A stretch of DNA of 64,000 bases from the NCBI RefSeq assembly GCF_000306965.1, contig NZ_JH976435.1, forward strand, positions 563,133 through 627,132, read 5' to 3'. Both the position numbers and the translations under genes were made by a program. The notes under the pieces were generated by a model. The model did not search any database. It saw nothing but the letters and a program-made list of their open reading frames with translations, and was not told the DNA's origin. Positions 8,263 to 18,124 of the stretch are shown piece after piece. Origin of the DNA: Amphibacillus jilinensis Y1. GTDB lineage: Bacteria; Bacillota; Bacilli; Bacillales; Amphibacillaceae. Numbering within the stretch: position 1 is the first letter of the stretch; each line of letters begins with the position of its first letter.

Positions 8263-9363
8263 TTATTCAACTCCTACATGTGTATCCAAAAAACTTTTTA
8301 TTTCAGTTTGTAACACTTTCATATCGTCTTCTGTTCCAATGGTAATACGTACAGCATTAGGATGTCCCAGTGCTTCACCTGATCGGACAATAAAACCTCT
8401 TGTCAATAAATACTCAAATAATCTATCACCTGAACACGGAAGCTTAACGAATATAAAATTTGTTTCTGAGTCATAATATTCCAAACCGATCTCATCAAAA
8501 AAATTCATCATCATAATCTTGCTTTTTGTGGTTTCTTTTAATGATTGTTTAAGAAAATCTTTATCTTGATAAGCTATGGCAGCTGCTTTCTGAGCAATTT
8601 GGGTAACGTTAAAAGGACCTCTAGCTATATTAAGCACTTCGCTAATAGCTAGGTTTGCAATACCGTATCCAACACGTAAACTTGCTAGACCAAAAGCTTT
8701 TGAAAAAGTTCTTAATATGATTAGATTAGGGTATTGATCCAATAAACTTAATGTGTCTGGAGCTTCAGGTGATGTGATGTATTCAAAATAAGCTTCATCA
8801 ACCACTACTAATACATCGGATCGACATTGATCAAAAAAACTTTTTAATGATTGATCGTTAATTAAACAACCAGTAGGATTATTAGGTGAGCAGAGCCATA
8901 CAATCCTAGTATGCGAATCAATAGTATCCAACATTCCTTGAAGGTCATGATAACCGTTAATTACGGGAATTTCTTTCACCTCTGCTCCTTGGATAAGCGC
9001 ATTATGCTTGTATTGTGAAAAGCTTGGCGTTGCCATTATCGTGTTCGTTCCCGGTTCTAGATAAACTTGACAAATCATTGTAATGATCTCGTCTGACCCG
9101 CAACCAAACACAAGCTGATCTGGATCAACTGATAGGTCTTGACTTATCAATTGTCTTAATTCTGTTGCATAGCCATCTGGATAGATTTCGAAATGATTAG
9201 CAAATGTTTTAATGGTCTGATCTACCTGCTTTGAATAACCGAATGGGTTTTCATTAGAGGCTAATTTAACGATTTTATTTAATCCATAAGCTTTTTTAAC
9301 ATCTTCTATTTGTTTACCTGGTTTGTATGGTGACATCGATTCAAAGACTTTCTTTGCTTTCAA
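8263..9363 (-). CDS. hisC: Histidinol-phosphate aminotransferase
   Basis: A fold-type I PLP aminotransferase. In Bacillus HisC serves both histidine synthesis and the final transamination to tyrosine and phenylalanine, which explains its place in the aro operon. The PLP-binding lysine is in RTFSKAFGLASLRVG near residue 220; CSPNNPTG near residue 157 and the conserved VDEAYFEY are also present. A TTG start at 9363 follows GAGGGGG at 8 bases. It begins only 16 bases after aroH; in B. subtilis the six trp genes lie in that junction. Confidence 0.95.
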   Translation of the reverse strand: MKAKKVFESMSPYKPGKQIEDVKKAYGLNKIVKLASNENPFGYSKQVDQTIKTFANHFEIYPDGYATELRQLISQDLSVDPDQLVFGCGSDEIITMICQVYLEPGTNTIMATPSFSQYKHNALIQGAEVKEIPVINGYHDLQGMLDTIDSHTRIVWLCSPNNPTGCLINDQSLKSFFDQCRSDVLVVVDEAYFEYITSPEAPDTLSLLDQYPNLIILRTFSKAFGLASLRVGYGIANLAISEVLNIARGPFNVTQIAQKAAAIAYQDKDFLKQSLKETTKSKIMMMNFFDEIGLEYYDSETNFIFVKLPCSGDRLFEYLLTRGFIVRSGEALGHPNAVRITIGTEDDMKVLQTEIKSFLDTHVGVE

Positions 9364-9379
9364 AATATGTTCCCCCTCA

Positions 9380-9742
9380 TTATTTCAATAAATCTGGTCT
9401 AAGCTTTTTTGCTTGGTGTTGATATACATGTATAATTTCTTCTTGCTTAAGTGATGTGTTGATCGTCATCATTATACGAATACAATACGGTAGACCATTT
9501 GGTACATCAATTTCTTGCATACACATCACAGGTACATACTCCCACCCACTAAGTTCTCTTATCGGTTTAGCAGGAAATGCGGCATTTAAATCTTGTGTTA
9601 CTGATACGAATACAGATGCAACATCATCTGCGCTAATATTATTTTCTTTGATCATTGCTTGCGTTAATTCTCGTGTATGGCTAATGATCTCAGATTCATT
9701 ATTGGAGGAAACAGTTGTTGCGCCTCGAACACCTCTAATCAA
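9380..9742 (-). CDS. aroH: Chorismate mutase, AroH class
   Basis: A monofunctional chorismate mutase of the trimeric AroH fold, converting chorismate to prephenate. It has 120 residues (B. subtilis 127). Active-site residues recognisable from the B. subtilis structure are Arg in RGVRGATT at the N-terminus and Cys, Glu and Arg in the CMQEIDVPNG...CIRIM region near residues 75-90. Its ATG overlaps the aroB stop by 4 bases (ATGA), indicating translational coupling. Confidence 0.95.
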   Translation of the reverse strand: MIRGVRGATTVSSNNESEIISHTRELTQAMIKENNISADDVASVFVSVTQDLNAAFPAKPIRELSGWEYVPVMCMQEIDVPNGLPYCIRIMMTINTSLKQEEIIHVYQHQAKKLRPDLLK

Positions 9743-10821
9743 TTGTTCATCAGCTCCCTTAAAAAGTCTTCAAGCCAAATCGTTATATTTTGGTCATCAA
9801 TTTTTTCAATAGAAGGTTGACCTAACCCCTTTAATAAGATCATTTGAATACTTTGTTTCTTAGCTTTCTTGTCTTTTTTCATTCTTGAAATGAGTCGAGA
9901 AACAGATAGCTTAGGTAATGTTAATGGATAGTGATTTCGTGTTAGCCAGTGCAATACTTCGTTATAGGGCAAGCTAACCTTATAATAATGTTCACTTACT
10001 CGAATAGCAAATAACATACCAATCGCTACCGCTTCACCGTGAGTAAGGGTTCCATAGCCTAATTCCGATTCTAAAGCATGGCCTAGCGTATGACCAAAGT
10101 TTAAAAATTGTCTCACATTTGATTCGCGCTCATCTTGCTCAACAATCTTTGCTTTAACCGTAATCCCTTTTAAAAGATCTTTCATTAACTGTTCTTCACT
10201 TAAATGTTCATTTAAATGTGCATTCTTAATATCTTGCCAAAATGGATCGTTATGAATAATACTATGCTTAGCAATTTCTGCATAACCAGAACGAACTTCC
10301 GTCTGCGGAATCGTATGTAGTGTTTCAACATCATAAACAACAGCTTGTGGGGGATAAAAGCTTCCAATTAAATTCTTACCTTCTGGATGGTTGATGGCTA
10401 CTTTTCCTCCGACACTACTATCATGAGCTAAGATCGTGGTTGGCATCTGAACAAAGTCTATTCCACGCATAAATGTAGCTGCTACAAAACCAGCTAAGTC
10501 GCCAATCATGCCACCGCCTAAAGCTATAATAAGCCCATGACGATCTAAACCAGATTGAATGGCTTCTGTCATAATATCAAAATAAAATCGAATGCTTTTT
10601 GAACCTTCCCCAGCAGGTACAATGGTGTAACCAACCTTTTGCTCATCACCATTGAGGCTTTGAATAACATCATTTAAATAAAGTGTTTCAACATTGCTAT
10701 CTGTGATAATAAATATACTACTATACGCTTTATTTAAGTAACGATTAACTTGATGCCTAAGCCCTGTTCCAACAAAAACCTGATAACTATTTGTACTTGT
10801 TTGAACCGATATACTCTCCAT
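9739..10821 (-). CDS. aroB: 3-dehydroquinate synthase
   Basis: AroB converts DAHP to 3-dehydroquinate, the second shikimate-pathway step, using NAD+ and a divalent metal. The start at 10821 overlaps the aroC stop as TAATG and has AAGGTG upstream, giving 360 residues (B. subtilis 362). The NAD-binding GGGMIGDLAGF near residue 102 and the following HDSSVGGKVAIN and NFGHTLGHALE (metal ligands) are complete. Confidence 0.96.
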   Translation of the reverse strand: MESISVQTSTNSYQVFVGTGLRHQVNRYLNKAYSSIFIITDSNVETLYLNDVIQSLNGDEQKVGYTIVPAGEGSKSIRFYFDIMTEAIQSGLDRHGLIIALGGGMIGDLAGFVAATFMRGIDFVQMPTTILAHDSSVGGKVAINHPEGKNLIGSFYPPQAVVYDVETLHTIPQTEVRSGYAEIAKHSIIHNDPFWQDIKNAHLNEHLSEEQLMKDLLKGITVKAKIVEQDERESNVRQFLNFGHTLGHALESELGYGTLTHGEAVAIGMLFAIRVSEHYYKVSLPYNEVLHWLTRNHYPLTLPKLSVSRLISRMKKDKKAKKQSIQMILLKGLGQPSIEKIDDQNITIWLEDFLRELMNN

Positions 10822-11987
10822 TAAAAACACCTTACTTCTTCTCGGTATTGCTCGATAGATGCTTTTAATTTAGGGAATTGATCATGCGGGAATTGTTCTA
10901 ATAAAGCATTGGCAATTTCAAAAGCGACAACGTGTTCCATAACAACGGCTGCAGCAGGAACGGCACATGAATCTGAACGCTCAATACTCGCATTAAACAC
11001 TTCTTTCGATTCAATATCCACACTTTGTAAAGGCTTGTATAGTGTAGGAATTGGCTTCATCACACCTTTAACGACAATAGGCATACCTGAAGTCATTCCG
11101 CCTTCAAATCCACCTAAATGATTAGTCCGTCGCTTAAACCCTTGTTGTTCTGACCAAATAATCTCATCATGAACTTCACTACCATTACGACGAGCCGCTT
11201 CAAAGCCAATACCAAATTCTACTCCTTTAAAAGCATTAATGCTCTGGACAGCAAAGGCAATTCGAGCATCTAATTTACGATCGTAATGAACATAAGAGCC
11301 GATACCTGGAGGCATCCCTTCAATGTAAACTTGGCAAACACCACCAATAGAATCACCTTCTTTTTTGGCTTGATCAATGGCATCCATCATTTTCTGGCCA
11401 GCCTCGCTATCGAGTGCCCGAACTGGCGATTCTTCAGAAATTTTTATTTTATCTTGAATCGTCAAATTTTCAGGTTCATTCGCTTTAATGCCCGCAATTT
11501 CAGTGACATAACCGATAATGTTAATATCTAAATGTTTTAATAATGTCTTAGCAACTGCACCCGCTGCAACTCTTGCTGCAGTTTCTCGAGCTGAAGAGCG
11601 TTCTAATATATTACGCATATCGCGGTGACCATATTTAATCGCCCCATTTAAATCTGCATGTCCTGGCCTTGGTCGTGTAACCGTTCGTCTTATTTCTTTA
11701 TCAAGATCTATGGGGTCTTCTCCCATAATATCTTGCCAATGTTTAAAATCATCATTTTTAACTATCATTGCAATAGGTGAACCCAATGTATATCCATGGC
11801 GTACACCGCCAGCAATGTCCACTAAGTCCTTTTCAATTTGCATCCTTTTACCACGTCCATGTCCTTTTTGTCGACGCAACAACGATTCATTAATATCATT
11901 AGTGGTTAAAGGCATTAAAGCAGGTACACCTTCTACGATGGTTGTTAATTGTTTACCGTGTGATTCTCCAGCCGTTAAATAGCGCAT
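10821..11987 (-). CDS. aroC: Chorismate synthase
   Basis: Chorismate synthase (aroF in B. subtilis) makes chorismate from EPSP using reduced FMN. At 388 residues it matches the family. Signatures are GESHGKQL at residues 7-14, [12 protein letters not shown] near residue 38 and the [14 protein letters not shown] block near residue 110. GGGGG upstream of the ATG gives a good ribosome site. It is the first gene of the six-gene aro operon. In B. subtilis the cheR and ndk genes come just before it; here ndk is missing and an R2 repeat fills the space after cheR. Confidence 0.97.
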   Translation of the reverse strand: MRYLTAGESHGKQLTTIVEGVPALMPLTTNDINESLLRRQKGHGRGKRMQIEKDLVDIAGGVRHGYTLGSPIAMIVKNDDFKHWQDIMGEDPIDLDKEIRRTVTRPRPGHADLNGAIKYGHRDMRNILERSSARETAARVAAGAVAKTLLKHLDINIIGYVTEIAGIKANEPENLTIQDKIKISEESPVRALDSEAGQKMMDAIDQAKKEGDSIGGVCQVYIEGMPPGIGSYVHYDRKLDARIAFAVQSINAFKGVEFGIGFEAARRNGSEVHDEIIWSEQQGFKRRTNHLGGFEGGMTSGMPIVVKGVMKPIPTLYKPLQSVDIESKEVFNASIERSDSCAVPAAAVVMEHVVAFEIANALLEQFPHDQFPKLKASIEQYREEVRCF

Positions 11988-12125
11988 ATCGCTTCCCCCT
12001 GATTAGTTAAGTTTTTAATAAATATAACACAACTAGCCGTTTCTGTGGACACCTAATAGATAGATTATTCTTTTTTTTCAAACTTTTCTTTAATGTTTTC
12101 TTTTTCTTAAGTATGTATGAGTAAA

Positions 12126-12166
12126 AAAGAAACGTCCATGCCCTATGTTCATGTACGTCTCTTTTA
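12126..12166 (-). terminator. Hairpin with T-tract between cheR and aroC
   Basis: Long complementary arms (AAAAGAAACGTCCATG and CATGTACGTCTCTTTT) form a stem of about 16 pairs with two mismatches. On the minus strand it is followed by TTTTTT. It lies upstream of aroC and downstream of cheR, so it may end cheR transcription. Acting as an attenuator in the aroC leader is an alternative. I saw no run of (G/U)AG triplets suggestive of a TRAP site. Confidence 0.6.
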
Positions 12167-12318
12167 TTACAGATAACCGTCGGTAAAACACCCATCTCAA
12201 AATAGAAAAAAGAGATCCATCTATTTAGATGGGTGTTAACGGACGCATGTCCTAATCCACTGAGCTAACAATCAGTGGGTGAAGAACGAAAACGCCCACG
12301 GATTGAAGGTTCGCTTTA
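12162..12318 (+). repeat. R2 dispersed repeat, full-length copy
   Basis: The most complete R2 copy: TTATTACAGATAACCG, then ACGGTAAAACACCCATCT with its pairing arm TAGATGGGTGTT, GTTAACGGACGC, ATGTCCTAATCCACTGAGC, CAATCAGTGGG with pairing arm CCCACGGATTG, and the terminal GAAGGTTCGCTTTAT. Its terminal end stops two bases short of the cheR stop codon at 12321. Confidence 0.8.
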
Positions 12319-12320
12319 TG

Positions 12321-13124
<804 letters not shown>

Positions 13125-13157
13125 CTACAACTTATATATCGGTGAATATGTATATAA

Positions 13158-14141
13158 TTAAACGATCTGCGAATTATTTTTTTTTCTGAGATAGGCAACC
13201 ATTTGCATTAATAGTTGCTTTTCAGGTTGATTAGGCAATTGTTTTAAACGTTCGACAGCTTTATCTAAGTACCAATGACTGAATACGAGAGCTTCATTAA
13301 CAGCATTTGTTTGTTTAATTCGATTAACGACATCATTAGAAATATCAGATGATTTTGACTGTCCTTGTTTAAAAAAGTATTGGACATGATCATAAACCTT
13401 TTTATCCCTCATGGCAAGTAATGTTGGCAAAGTCAGGTAGCCTTCGATTAAATCTTGCCCTTGTGGTTTTCCAGTCTGTTCTTGAGTATCAGTGAAATCA
13501 CTAATATCATCAGTAATTTGATAAGCCATTCCTAGGAAATAACCGAACCAATACAAGTTATTATTGACAGTTTTGGGTGACTGAGCTGCTATTGCCCCTA
13601 TTTGACAGCAAGTTGCAATGAGTCTGGCTGTCTTATCACGTATTTTACGTAAATAGTTTTTTAACGATATATCGATGATATAACGTTTGTGCAATTGATT
13701 CAATTCTCCAATGGATAACTGTGTAACCGTACTAGCTAGTAGTTGATGTATTTGCATTACTTCTATATCTGCTGTTAACTCGAGGGCTAATGCAAATAAA
13801 TAATCGCCTGTATAGGTAGCGAATAATTTGCTATATTGAAAATGTACAGTGGATCTACTCCTTCTAATCACAGCATGATCAATAATATCATCATGAATTA
13901 AACTAGCCATATGAATCAATTCTAAAATAGTCGCTAATTTATATGTTTCTACTGCCTTTCGTTCACCGAAATAACTTGCAGTTAAACATAGTAAGGGGCG
14001 AATTCTTTTGCCACCAGCTTCTAATAAATCGAGAGAGACATCCTTTATTAGATGATCACTTTCGGATAAAGCGTCGTGCAACTGTTTGTTGACGCAATCT
14101 ACATCCATCTGCAAATATGAATATTGTTTAGGTAAATGCAT
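13158..14141 (-). CDS. hepT: Heptaprenyl diphosphate synthase component II
   Basis: The catalytic subunit of the two-component trans-prenyltransferase that builds C35 heptaprenyl diphosphate, classically the menaquinone-7 side-chain precursor. GGKRIRPLL near residue 44, the first aspartate-rich motif (HDDIIDHA, near residue 80) and the second (QITDDISDF, near residue 214) are complete, so the enzyme looks active. It has 327 residues (B. subtilis 348). It starts 4 bases after hepS; the menaquinone methyltransferase gene that normally separates them is absent. The C35 product could instead feed heptaprenylglyceryl phosphate or sesquarterpene synthesis, known uses in B. subtilis. Confidence 0.92.
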   Translation of the reverse strand: MHLPKQYSYLQMDVDCVNKQLHDALSESDHLIKDVSLDLLEAGGKRIRPLLCLTASYFGERKAVETYKLATILELIHMASLIHDDIIDHAVIRRSRSTVHFQYSKLFATYTGDYLFALALELTADIEVMQIHQLLASTVTQLSIGELNQLHKRYIIDISLKNYLRKIRDKTARLIATCCQIGAIAAQSPKTVNNNLYWFGYFLGMAYQITDDISDFTDTQEQTGKPQGQDLIEGYLTLPTLLAMRDKKVYDHVQYFFKQGQSKSSDISNDVVNRIKQTNAVNEALVFSHWYLDKAVERLKQLPNQPEKQLLMQMVAYLRKKNNSQIV

Positions 14142-14145
14142 ATCA

Positions 14146-14919
14146 TCATCCCATACTCAAATCTATAATTTCTCTAATATCAATTGCGTCCCTCACGTTG
14201 TTTTTAACTGACACACCGTAAAAACGCATTAATGATACTTGAATTGGTGCAATAAGTCCCTTTAAGGCATCTGGTATCTTAATAACGAGCATATCCTTGT
14301 CTGACGTTGTTTTTCTTAAATGCTCTTGAATACGTTTGTGATATAAAGAAAGAGACTGATCAGTGCTATTATTAATTGATGTTTCTACTTTTTCGGAGGT
14401 TAAAGAAAGATGTAATGCTAGCGTTTCAATAAATGTCTCTAAAAAAGTCAAGTTGAAAAATTTTATTAAACAATAGACCAATGCCATATCAATTTCAATC
14501 CTTTTGCTTAACAATGTAATGACATCTTGACACGGATTATTTAACACAGCTAGATGAGCTTTCGTGGTATTAGTATCTTTAATTGCTTTGGCTAACGTTT
14601 TTAGTAGCTTAATTTCTTGATGATCCGCAAGTAGTTTATAATGTTGACTACTTAAAAGATCGCCATGCAAAATTAATTTAGAATTGTTTTCTAGATTTTG
14701 ATTCGAGACACGATCGTGAATGTCAAGGGATAGCTGTAAAAGAGCTACGGCTGCTATGCAATCTATTTTTTTAGTTTGTCCCCAATTGGATTGTCCGATT
14801 AGTTGAATAAAAATAGATAACCTTGGATTGGATCTCCAATAATTTTCATCTACAATAACCGTATTCTTTTGATTGGTGAGTTGTTTTAATTTATCAATAA
14901 CCAGATCTTTTAGTTCCAC
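14146..14919 (-). CDS. hepS: Heptaprenyl diphosphate synthase component I
   Basis: The non-catalytic partner of HepT, needed for chain-length control and activity. It is poorly conserved in general; position directly before hepT, length (257 residues from the chosen start; B. subtilis 251) and all-helical character support the call. The start is uncertain. An ATG at 14937 has no ribosome site upstream, but its own first codons read GGAGG. That fits as the ribosome site for a GTG at 14919, which I chose. Confidence 0.8.
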   Translation of the reverse strand: MELKDLVIDKLKQLTNQKNTVIVDENYWRSNPRLSIFIQLIGQSNWGQTKKIDCIAAVALLQLSLDIHDRVSNQNLENNSKLILHGDLLSSQHYKLLADHQEIKLLKTLAKAIKDTNTTKAHLAVLNNPCQDVITLLSKRIEIDMALVYCLIKFFNLTFLETFIETLALHLSLTSEKVETSINNSTDQSLSLYHKRIQEHLRKTTSDKDMLVIKIPDALKGLIAPIQVSLMRFYGVSVKNNVRDAIDIREIIDLSMG

Positions 14920-14995
14920 AATGGCAATTTCCTCCATATTGATGGTATACTAACAGTTATTATGGACAACTTTGACTGCTTTTATACTTCTTGTA

Positions 14996-15205
14996 TTAAT
15001 CTGTATTCATCTCTCCATATCGAGATTGCACCTTTGCTTCACCTTTAATTTTTATAGCTGAAGTATGAGCAGTAAACTGAACGACAAGCAACTCGCCTTT
15101 ATCTAGTTTTTCAGCATGATGAAATTTTGTAGCTTCACCTCTAGTTAGACCTATCACTTGAACACCATCTTCTAAAGCTTTAATAATAAAAAAATCAGAT
15201 TCCAT
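14996..15205 (-). CDS. mtrB: Tryptophan-activated RNA-binding attenuation protein (TRAP)
   Basis: TRAP forms an 11-subunit ring that, when loaded with tryptophan, binds (G/U)AG repeats in trp leaders. The start at 15205, behind AAAAGGTGA, gives 69 residues. VIGLTRG, TKFHH and the tryptophan-contacting FT.HTS segment are conserved. Of the three RNA-binding residues known in B. subtilis (Lys37, Lys56, Arg58), the equivalents here are Lys33, Lys52 and Lys54: the arginine has become lysine. The upstream folE (mtrA) gene and the trp operon of the aro region are both missing here, so its target is unclear. Confidence 0.93.
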   Translation of the reverse strand: MESDFFIIKALEDGVQVIGLTRGEATKFHHAEKLDKGELLVVQFTAHTSAIKIKGEAKVQSRYGEMNTD

Positions 15206-15245
15206 TTTTCTCACCTTTTAATTTTTTTTTACCTTTCAAAAAGGT

Positions 15246-15298
15246 ATGTTTATTACAGATAACACCCGTAAAACGGTGCTGGTTGAAGGTTAGTTTTA
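15246..15298 (+). repeat. R2 repeat, internally deleted copy
   Basis: Only the two ends of R2 remain: TTTATTACAGATAAC joined through ACCCGTAAAACGG to TGGTTGAAGGTTAGTTTTAT. It lies just beyond the hbs terminator, with the terminal end facing hbs. Confidence 0.65.
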
Positions 15299-15304
15299 TG
15301 TATA

Positions 15305-15338
15305 AGAAAAAGGGTGCAATGACTGCACCCTTTTTTTG
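15305..15338 (-). terminator. Terminator of hbs
   Basis: The stem AAAGGGTGCA/TGCACCCTTT with loop ATGAC is flanked by A-runs and T-runs on both strands. On the minus strand TTTTTCTT follows. It lies shortly after the hbs stop at 15353. Confidence 0.85.
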
Positions 15339-15352
15339 CCCTATGTAAAACA

Positions 15353-15625
15353 TTATTTAACGATATCTTTAAGGGCTTTACCTGGTTTGAAAGCAGGCAC
15401 TTTGCTAGCTGGGATCTCGATCTCAGCTCCAGTTTGTGGATTGCGTCCTTTACGAGCAGCACGCTCACGTACCTCAAAGTTACCAAAACCAATTAATTGT
15501 ACTTTCTCACCATCTTTTAGTGAATCCATGATAGATTCAAAAACTGCATCAACAGCTTTTGTTGCATCTTTTTTAGAAAGTTCACTTTTCTCAGCAACTG
15601 CATTAATTAGATCTGTCTTGTTCAT
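15353..15625 (-). CDS. hbs: Nucleoid protein HU (HBsu)
   Basis: A 90-residue HU-family histone-like protein that bends and compacts DNA. The start at 15625 has a near-perfect GGAGGAGGTGA ribosome site, consistent with high expression. [33 protein letters not shown] (the DNA-binding arm, near residues 46-66) and [11 protein letters not shown] are all canonical. It sits between spoIVA and mtrB; in B. subtilis folE lies between hbs and mtrB. Confidence 0.98.
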   Translation of the reverse strand: MNKTDLINAVAEKSELSKKDATKAVDAVFESIMDSLKDGEKVQLIGFGNFEVRERAARKGRNPQTGAEIEIPASKVPAFKPGKALKDIVK

Positions 15626-15749
15626 GATATTCACCTCCTCCCGCATTTAAATTCATGAAGCATACGAACTTAAATGGTTTTACTCCATTTGTTCACAAGT
15701 TTTCTCAATCCTATACTTCTGATCATCAATTTAAATGATGACAAAGCTT

Positions 15750-15778
15750 ATAATAAACGACTTTCCCTGCAAATTCAA
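15750..15778 (-). promoter_or_regulatory. Candidate sigma-A promoter of hbs
   Basis: The minus strand reads TTGAAT, a 17-base spacer, then TATTAT. It lies about 125 bases before the hbs start codon, leaving a fairly long 5' leader with a small inverted repeat (ATCATCAATTTAAATGATGAC). Confidence 0.5.
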
Positions 15779-16305
15779 CAAAAATCACAATAATTATTAA
15801 AATTGTTCAAATTACCTAATCATAAAATACCATTTTTAGATTTCAAGAAAGCTACAGAATGGACATGATTAACTAGGGATATCGCTTTTTCATCACTAGA
15901 ATCGTATCACATAGGCTGTATTTATGCAACTTTATCACAATTAAAAACCACAATAAGTAATATATATCCATTATGTGTAATTATTCTTTTAAATCATTTT
16001 AGAAATTTATTAAGTCATAGGTTCTAGTTCTAAAATATCATAAAATGTTTTATCACAGATACTCGACCAAAAACGCCTGCAGATTGAAGGTTTGTTTTTT
16101 TAAGTCTTAGTCTTATCAATTAAAATTATGCTTGATATAAGGTTCATCCGTTTGTACCTATAGGTAAGCATAGCATGACAATTTATTAGGCATAACTACA
16201 CGATATTAATCCAAGCTTTCAGCGAAGTGAAACGGTATAGTAAGTATATCCTTCGGTGTTGGTGTTCGTCAATTTTGTTCTGTTTTCTGTGACTTGAAAA
16301 ATAAA
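15779..16305. other. Gene-free AT-rich stretch between hbs and spoIVA
   Basis: No open frame with a ribosome site or recognisable product. It contains one R2 deletion derivative (16050-16101) and otherwise AT-rich sequence without clear structure. Together with the hbs leader it makes nearly 700 bases of non-coding DNA. Confidence 0.7.
16050..16101 (+). repeat. R2 repeat, internally deleted copy
   Basis: TTTATCACAGATAC joined through AAAAACGCCTG to GCAGATTGAAGGTTTGTTTT. Its terminal end faces the spoIVA terminator, about 205 bases away. Confidence 0.6.
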
Positions 16306-16330
16306 AACGACTTGTGATCACAAGTCGTTA
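16306..16330 (-). terminator. Terminator overlapping the spoIVA stop codon
   Basis: The perfect palindrome AACGACTTGTGATCACAAGTCGTT is followed on the minus strand by TTTTTATTTTTC. Its first arm overlaps the spoIVA stop codon region. Confidence 0.85.
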
Positions 16331-17806
16331 GAGTATTATAGCTATTAGCCCACCTGACCCTTCGTTAACGATGCGTTCAAGTGTTTCTCTTAATTTATAC
16401 TGTGCATTTTCCGGCATTAAGGTTAGTTTTCCCTGAATTCCTTCACGAACAATCGAGCTTAAAGATCGACCAAAGATATCCGATTGCCAAATGGAAAGTG
16501 GATCATCCTCGAAATCCTGCATCAAATAACGTACGAGCTCTTCACTTTGCTTTTCAGTTCCAATAATTGGGGAGAATTCTGATTCTACATCTACTTTAAT
16601 CATATGAATAGATGGTGCAATGGCTTTTAATCTCACACCGAAGCGTGTCCCTTGCCGGATAATTTCAGGTTCATCAAGTGTCATGTCACTAATTGAAGGA
16701 GCAGCAACGCCATATCCTGTTTGTTTTACCATATTAAGTCCATCTGCTATTTGGTCGTATTCACGTTTGGCCTGAGCAAAATCTTGCATAAGCTCAAGCA
16801 AATGATCTTTACCACGAATTTCTTCGCCAACGATTTCTTTAAGCACTTGATCGTACAAGTAACTTGGTGCATCTAGATCAATTTCTGCAATCCCCTCACC
16901 CATTTCAATTCCATTAATTTGCGCACGTTCAATGTGATCATATGCATCAAAGTAACCGACAACACGATCGACATCACGTAATCGCTTAATATCTTGAACG
17001 GTTTCTTGAATCGCTTCGTGATAACTCAGGCGAAGCCAATGGTCATCTTTTAACACCATTACCCAGCTTGGTAAATTAACATTAACTTCAAGTACAGGAA
17101 ACTCGAACAATGCTTCTCTTAATACATTGTAGATATCATCTTCTTGCATACTCTCTACACTCATTGCAAGTACAGGAATATCGTATTGTTCATTTAACGA
17201 TTGACGTAAAAGCTCCGTATCTTGGTCATAAGGCTTTGTTGAATTAATAACCATAATAAATGGTTTCCCAACTTCTTTTAATTCCTCTACAATTCGTTCC
17301 TCTGCTTCTACATAATCATTTCTTGGTATGTCGCCAATTGTCCCATCTGTTGTGACAACGACGCCTATCGTTGAATGCTCCTGTATCACCTTTCGTGTTC
17401 CAATTTCTGCAGCTTCATGAAATGGAATTGGCTCTTCATACCACGGGGTATGAATCATTCGTGGACCATTTTCGTCTTCAAAGCCCTGTGCCCCCTTGAC
17501 GGTATAACCTACGCAATCAACTAATCTGACATTAACGTCAATACCTTCATCAACTTGAAGATGTACAGCTTGATTAGGAACAAACTTTGGTTCTGTTGTC
17601 ATAATTGTTTTTCCTGCTGCACTTTGTGGTAACTCATCTTGCGCTCTTGCCCGATCTCCTTCATCTTCAATATTTGGCAAAACAACCTTCTCCATGAACT
17701 TCTTAATAAACGTTGACTTCCCTGTTCGTACTGCTCCGACCACACCTAAATAAATATCTCCGTTCGTTCGTTTTGAAATATCTTTAAAAATGTCTACCTT
17801 TTCCAC
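16328..17806 (-). CDS. spoIVA: Spore coat morphogenetic ATPase SpoIVA
   Basis: SpoIVA hydrolyses ATP to polymerise into the basement layer of the spore coat on the forespore surface. It has 492 residues, the B. subtilis length. The Walker A motif GAVRTGKSTFIKKF is at residues 24-37, and the DELPQSAAGKTIMTTEPKF segment follows. The start is GTG at 17806 with GGGAGGGG upstream; the nearby ATG is out of frame. High conservation is typical. Expression is by sigma-E in the mother cell in B. subtilis; I did not identify the promoter here. Confidence 0.98.
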   Translation of the reverse strand: MEKVDIFKDISKRTNGDIYLGVVGAVRTGKSTFIKKFMEKVVLPNIEDEGDRARAQDELPQSAAGKTIMTTEPKFVPNQAVHLQVDEGIDVNVRLVDCVGYTVKGAQGFEDENGPRMIHTPWYEEPIPFHEAAEIGTRKVIQEHSTIGVVVTTDGTIGDIPRNDYVEAEERIVEELKEVGKPFIMVINSTKPYDQDTELLRQSLNEQYDIPVLAMSVESMQEDDIYNVLREALFEFPVLEVNVNLPSWVMVLKDDHWLRLSYHEAIQETVQDIKRLRDVDRVVGYFDAYDHIERAQINGIEMGEGIAEIDLDAPSYLYDQVLKEIVGEEIRGKDHLLELMQDFAQAKREYDQIADGLNMVKQTGYGVAAPSISDMTLDEPEIIRQGTRFGVRLKAIAPSIHMIKVDVESEFSPIIGTEKQSEELVRYLMQDFEDDPLSIWQSDIFGRSLSSIVREGIQGKLTLMPENAQYKLRETLERIVNEGSGGLIAIIL

Positions 17807-18124
17807 ATAATCCCCTCCCGATCTCCTTCAACGTCGTAAAGTACGATGCTCTGACATTAAAAGTCTATGACGTTGTCCCACTATATTATGACTGTTGATT
17901 AAATAATATTTTTACTATTTAACATCCTCAATTTATGTAAGAATAAAATAATTAGAACATTTAGAGGAAAACCGTTCGATTAAGAAGTATTAAAAAGCCG
18001 AGTTAGAAGGGGCGCTCTAACTCGGCGTGACTAAAATTAATACCCAGGGCAACTTTACGTGAATACTTGTGCATAATAGTTTATGCATTAAAAGTGGTTT
18101 GGTATAAACATATGCCTACTTGTA
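17807..18124. other. Intergenic stretch upstream of spoIVA
   Basis: About 318 bases without a gene. It contains a strong minus-strand terminator (17991-18026) for the upstream small sporulation gene and an AT-rich region that must hold the spoIVA promoter. Confidence 0.7.
17991..18026 (-). terminator. Terminator after the spoVIF-like gene
   Basis: The stem GCCGAGTTAGA/TCTAACTCGGC with an 8-base loop is followed on the minus strand by TTTTT. It separates the upstream genes from spoIVA. Confidence 0.85.

Noticed and set aside
12000..12166. TRAP-binding site or T-box in the aroC leader
   Set aside because: No run of spaced GAG/TAG triplets and no T-box sequence (AAnnAGGGTGGnACCGCG) could be seen.
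12007..12195. 62-codon minus-strand open frame upstream of aroC
   Set aside because: It runs through a terminator-like hairpin and an R2 repeat, is Lys-rich from A tracts, and lacks a ribosome site.
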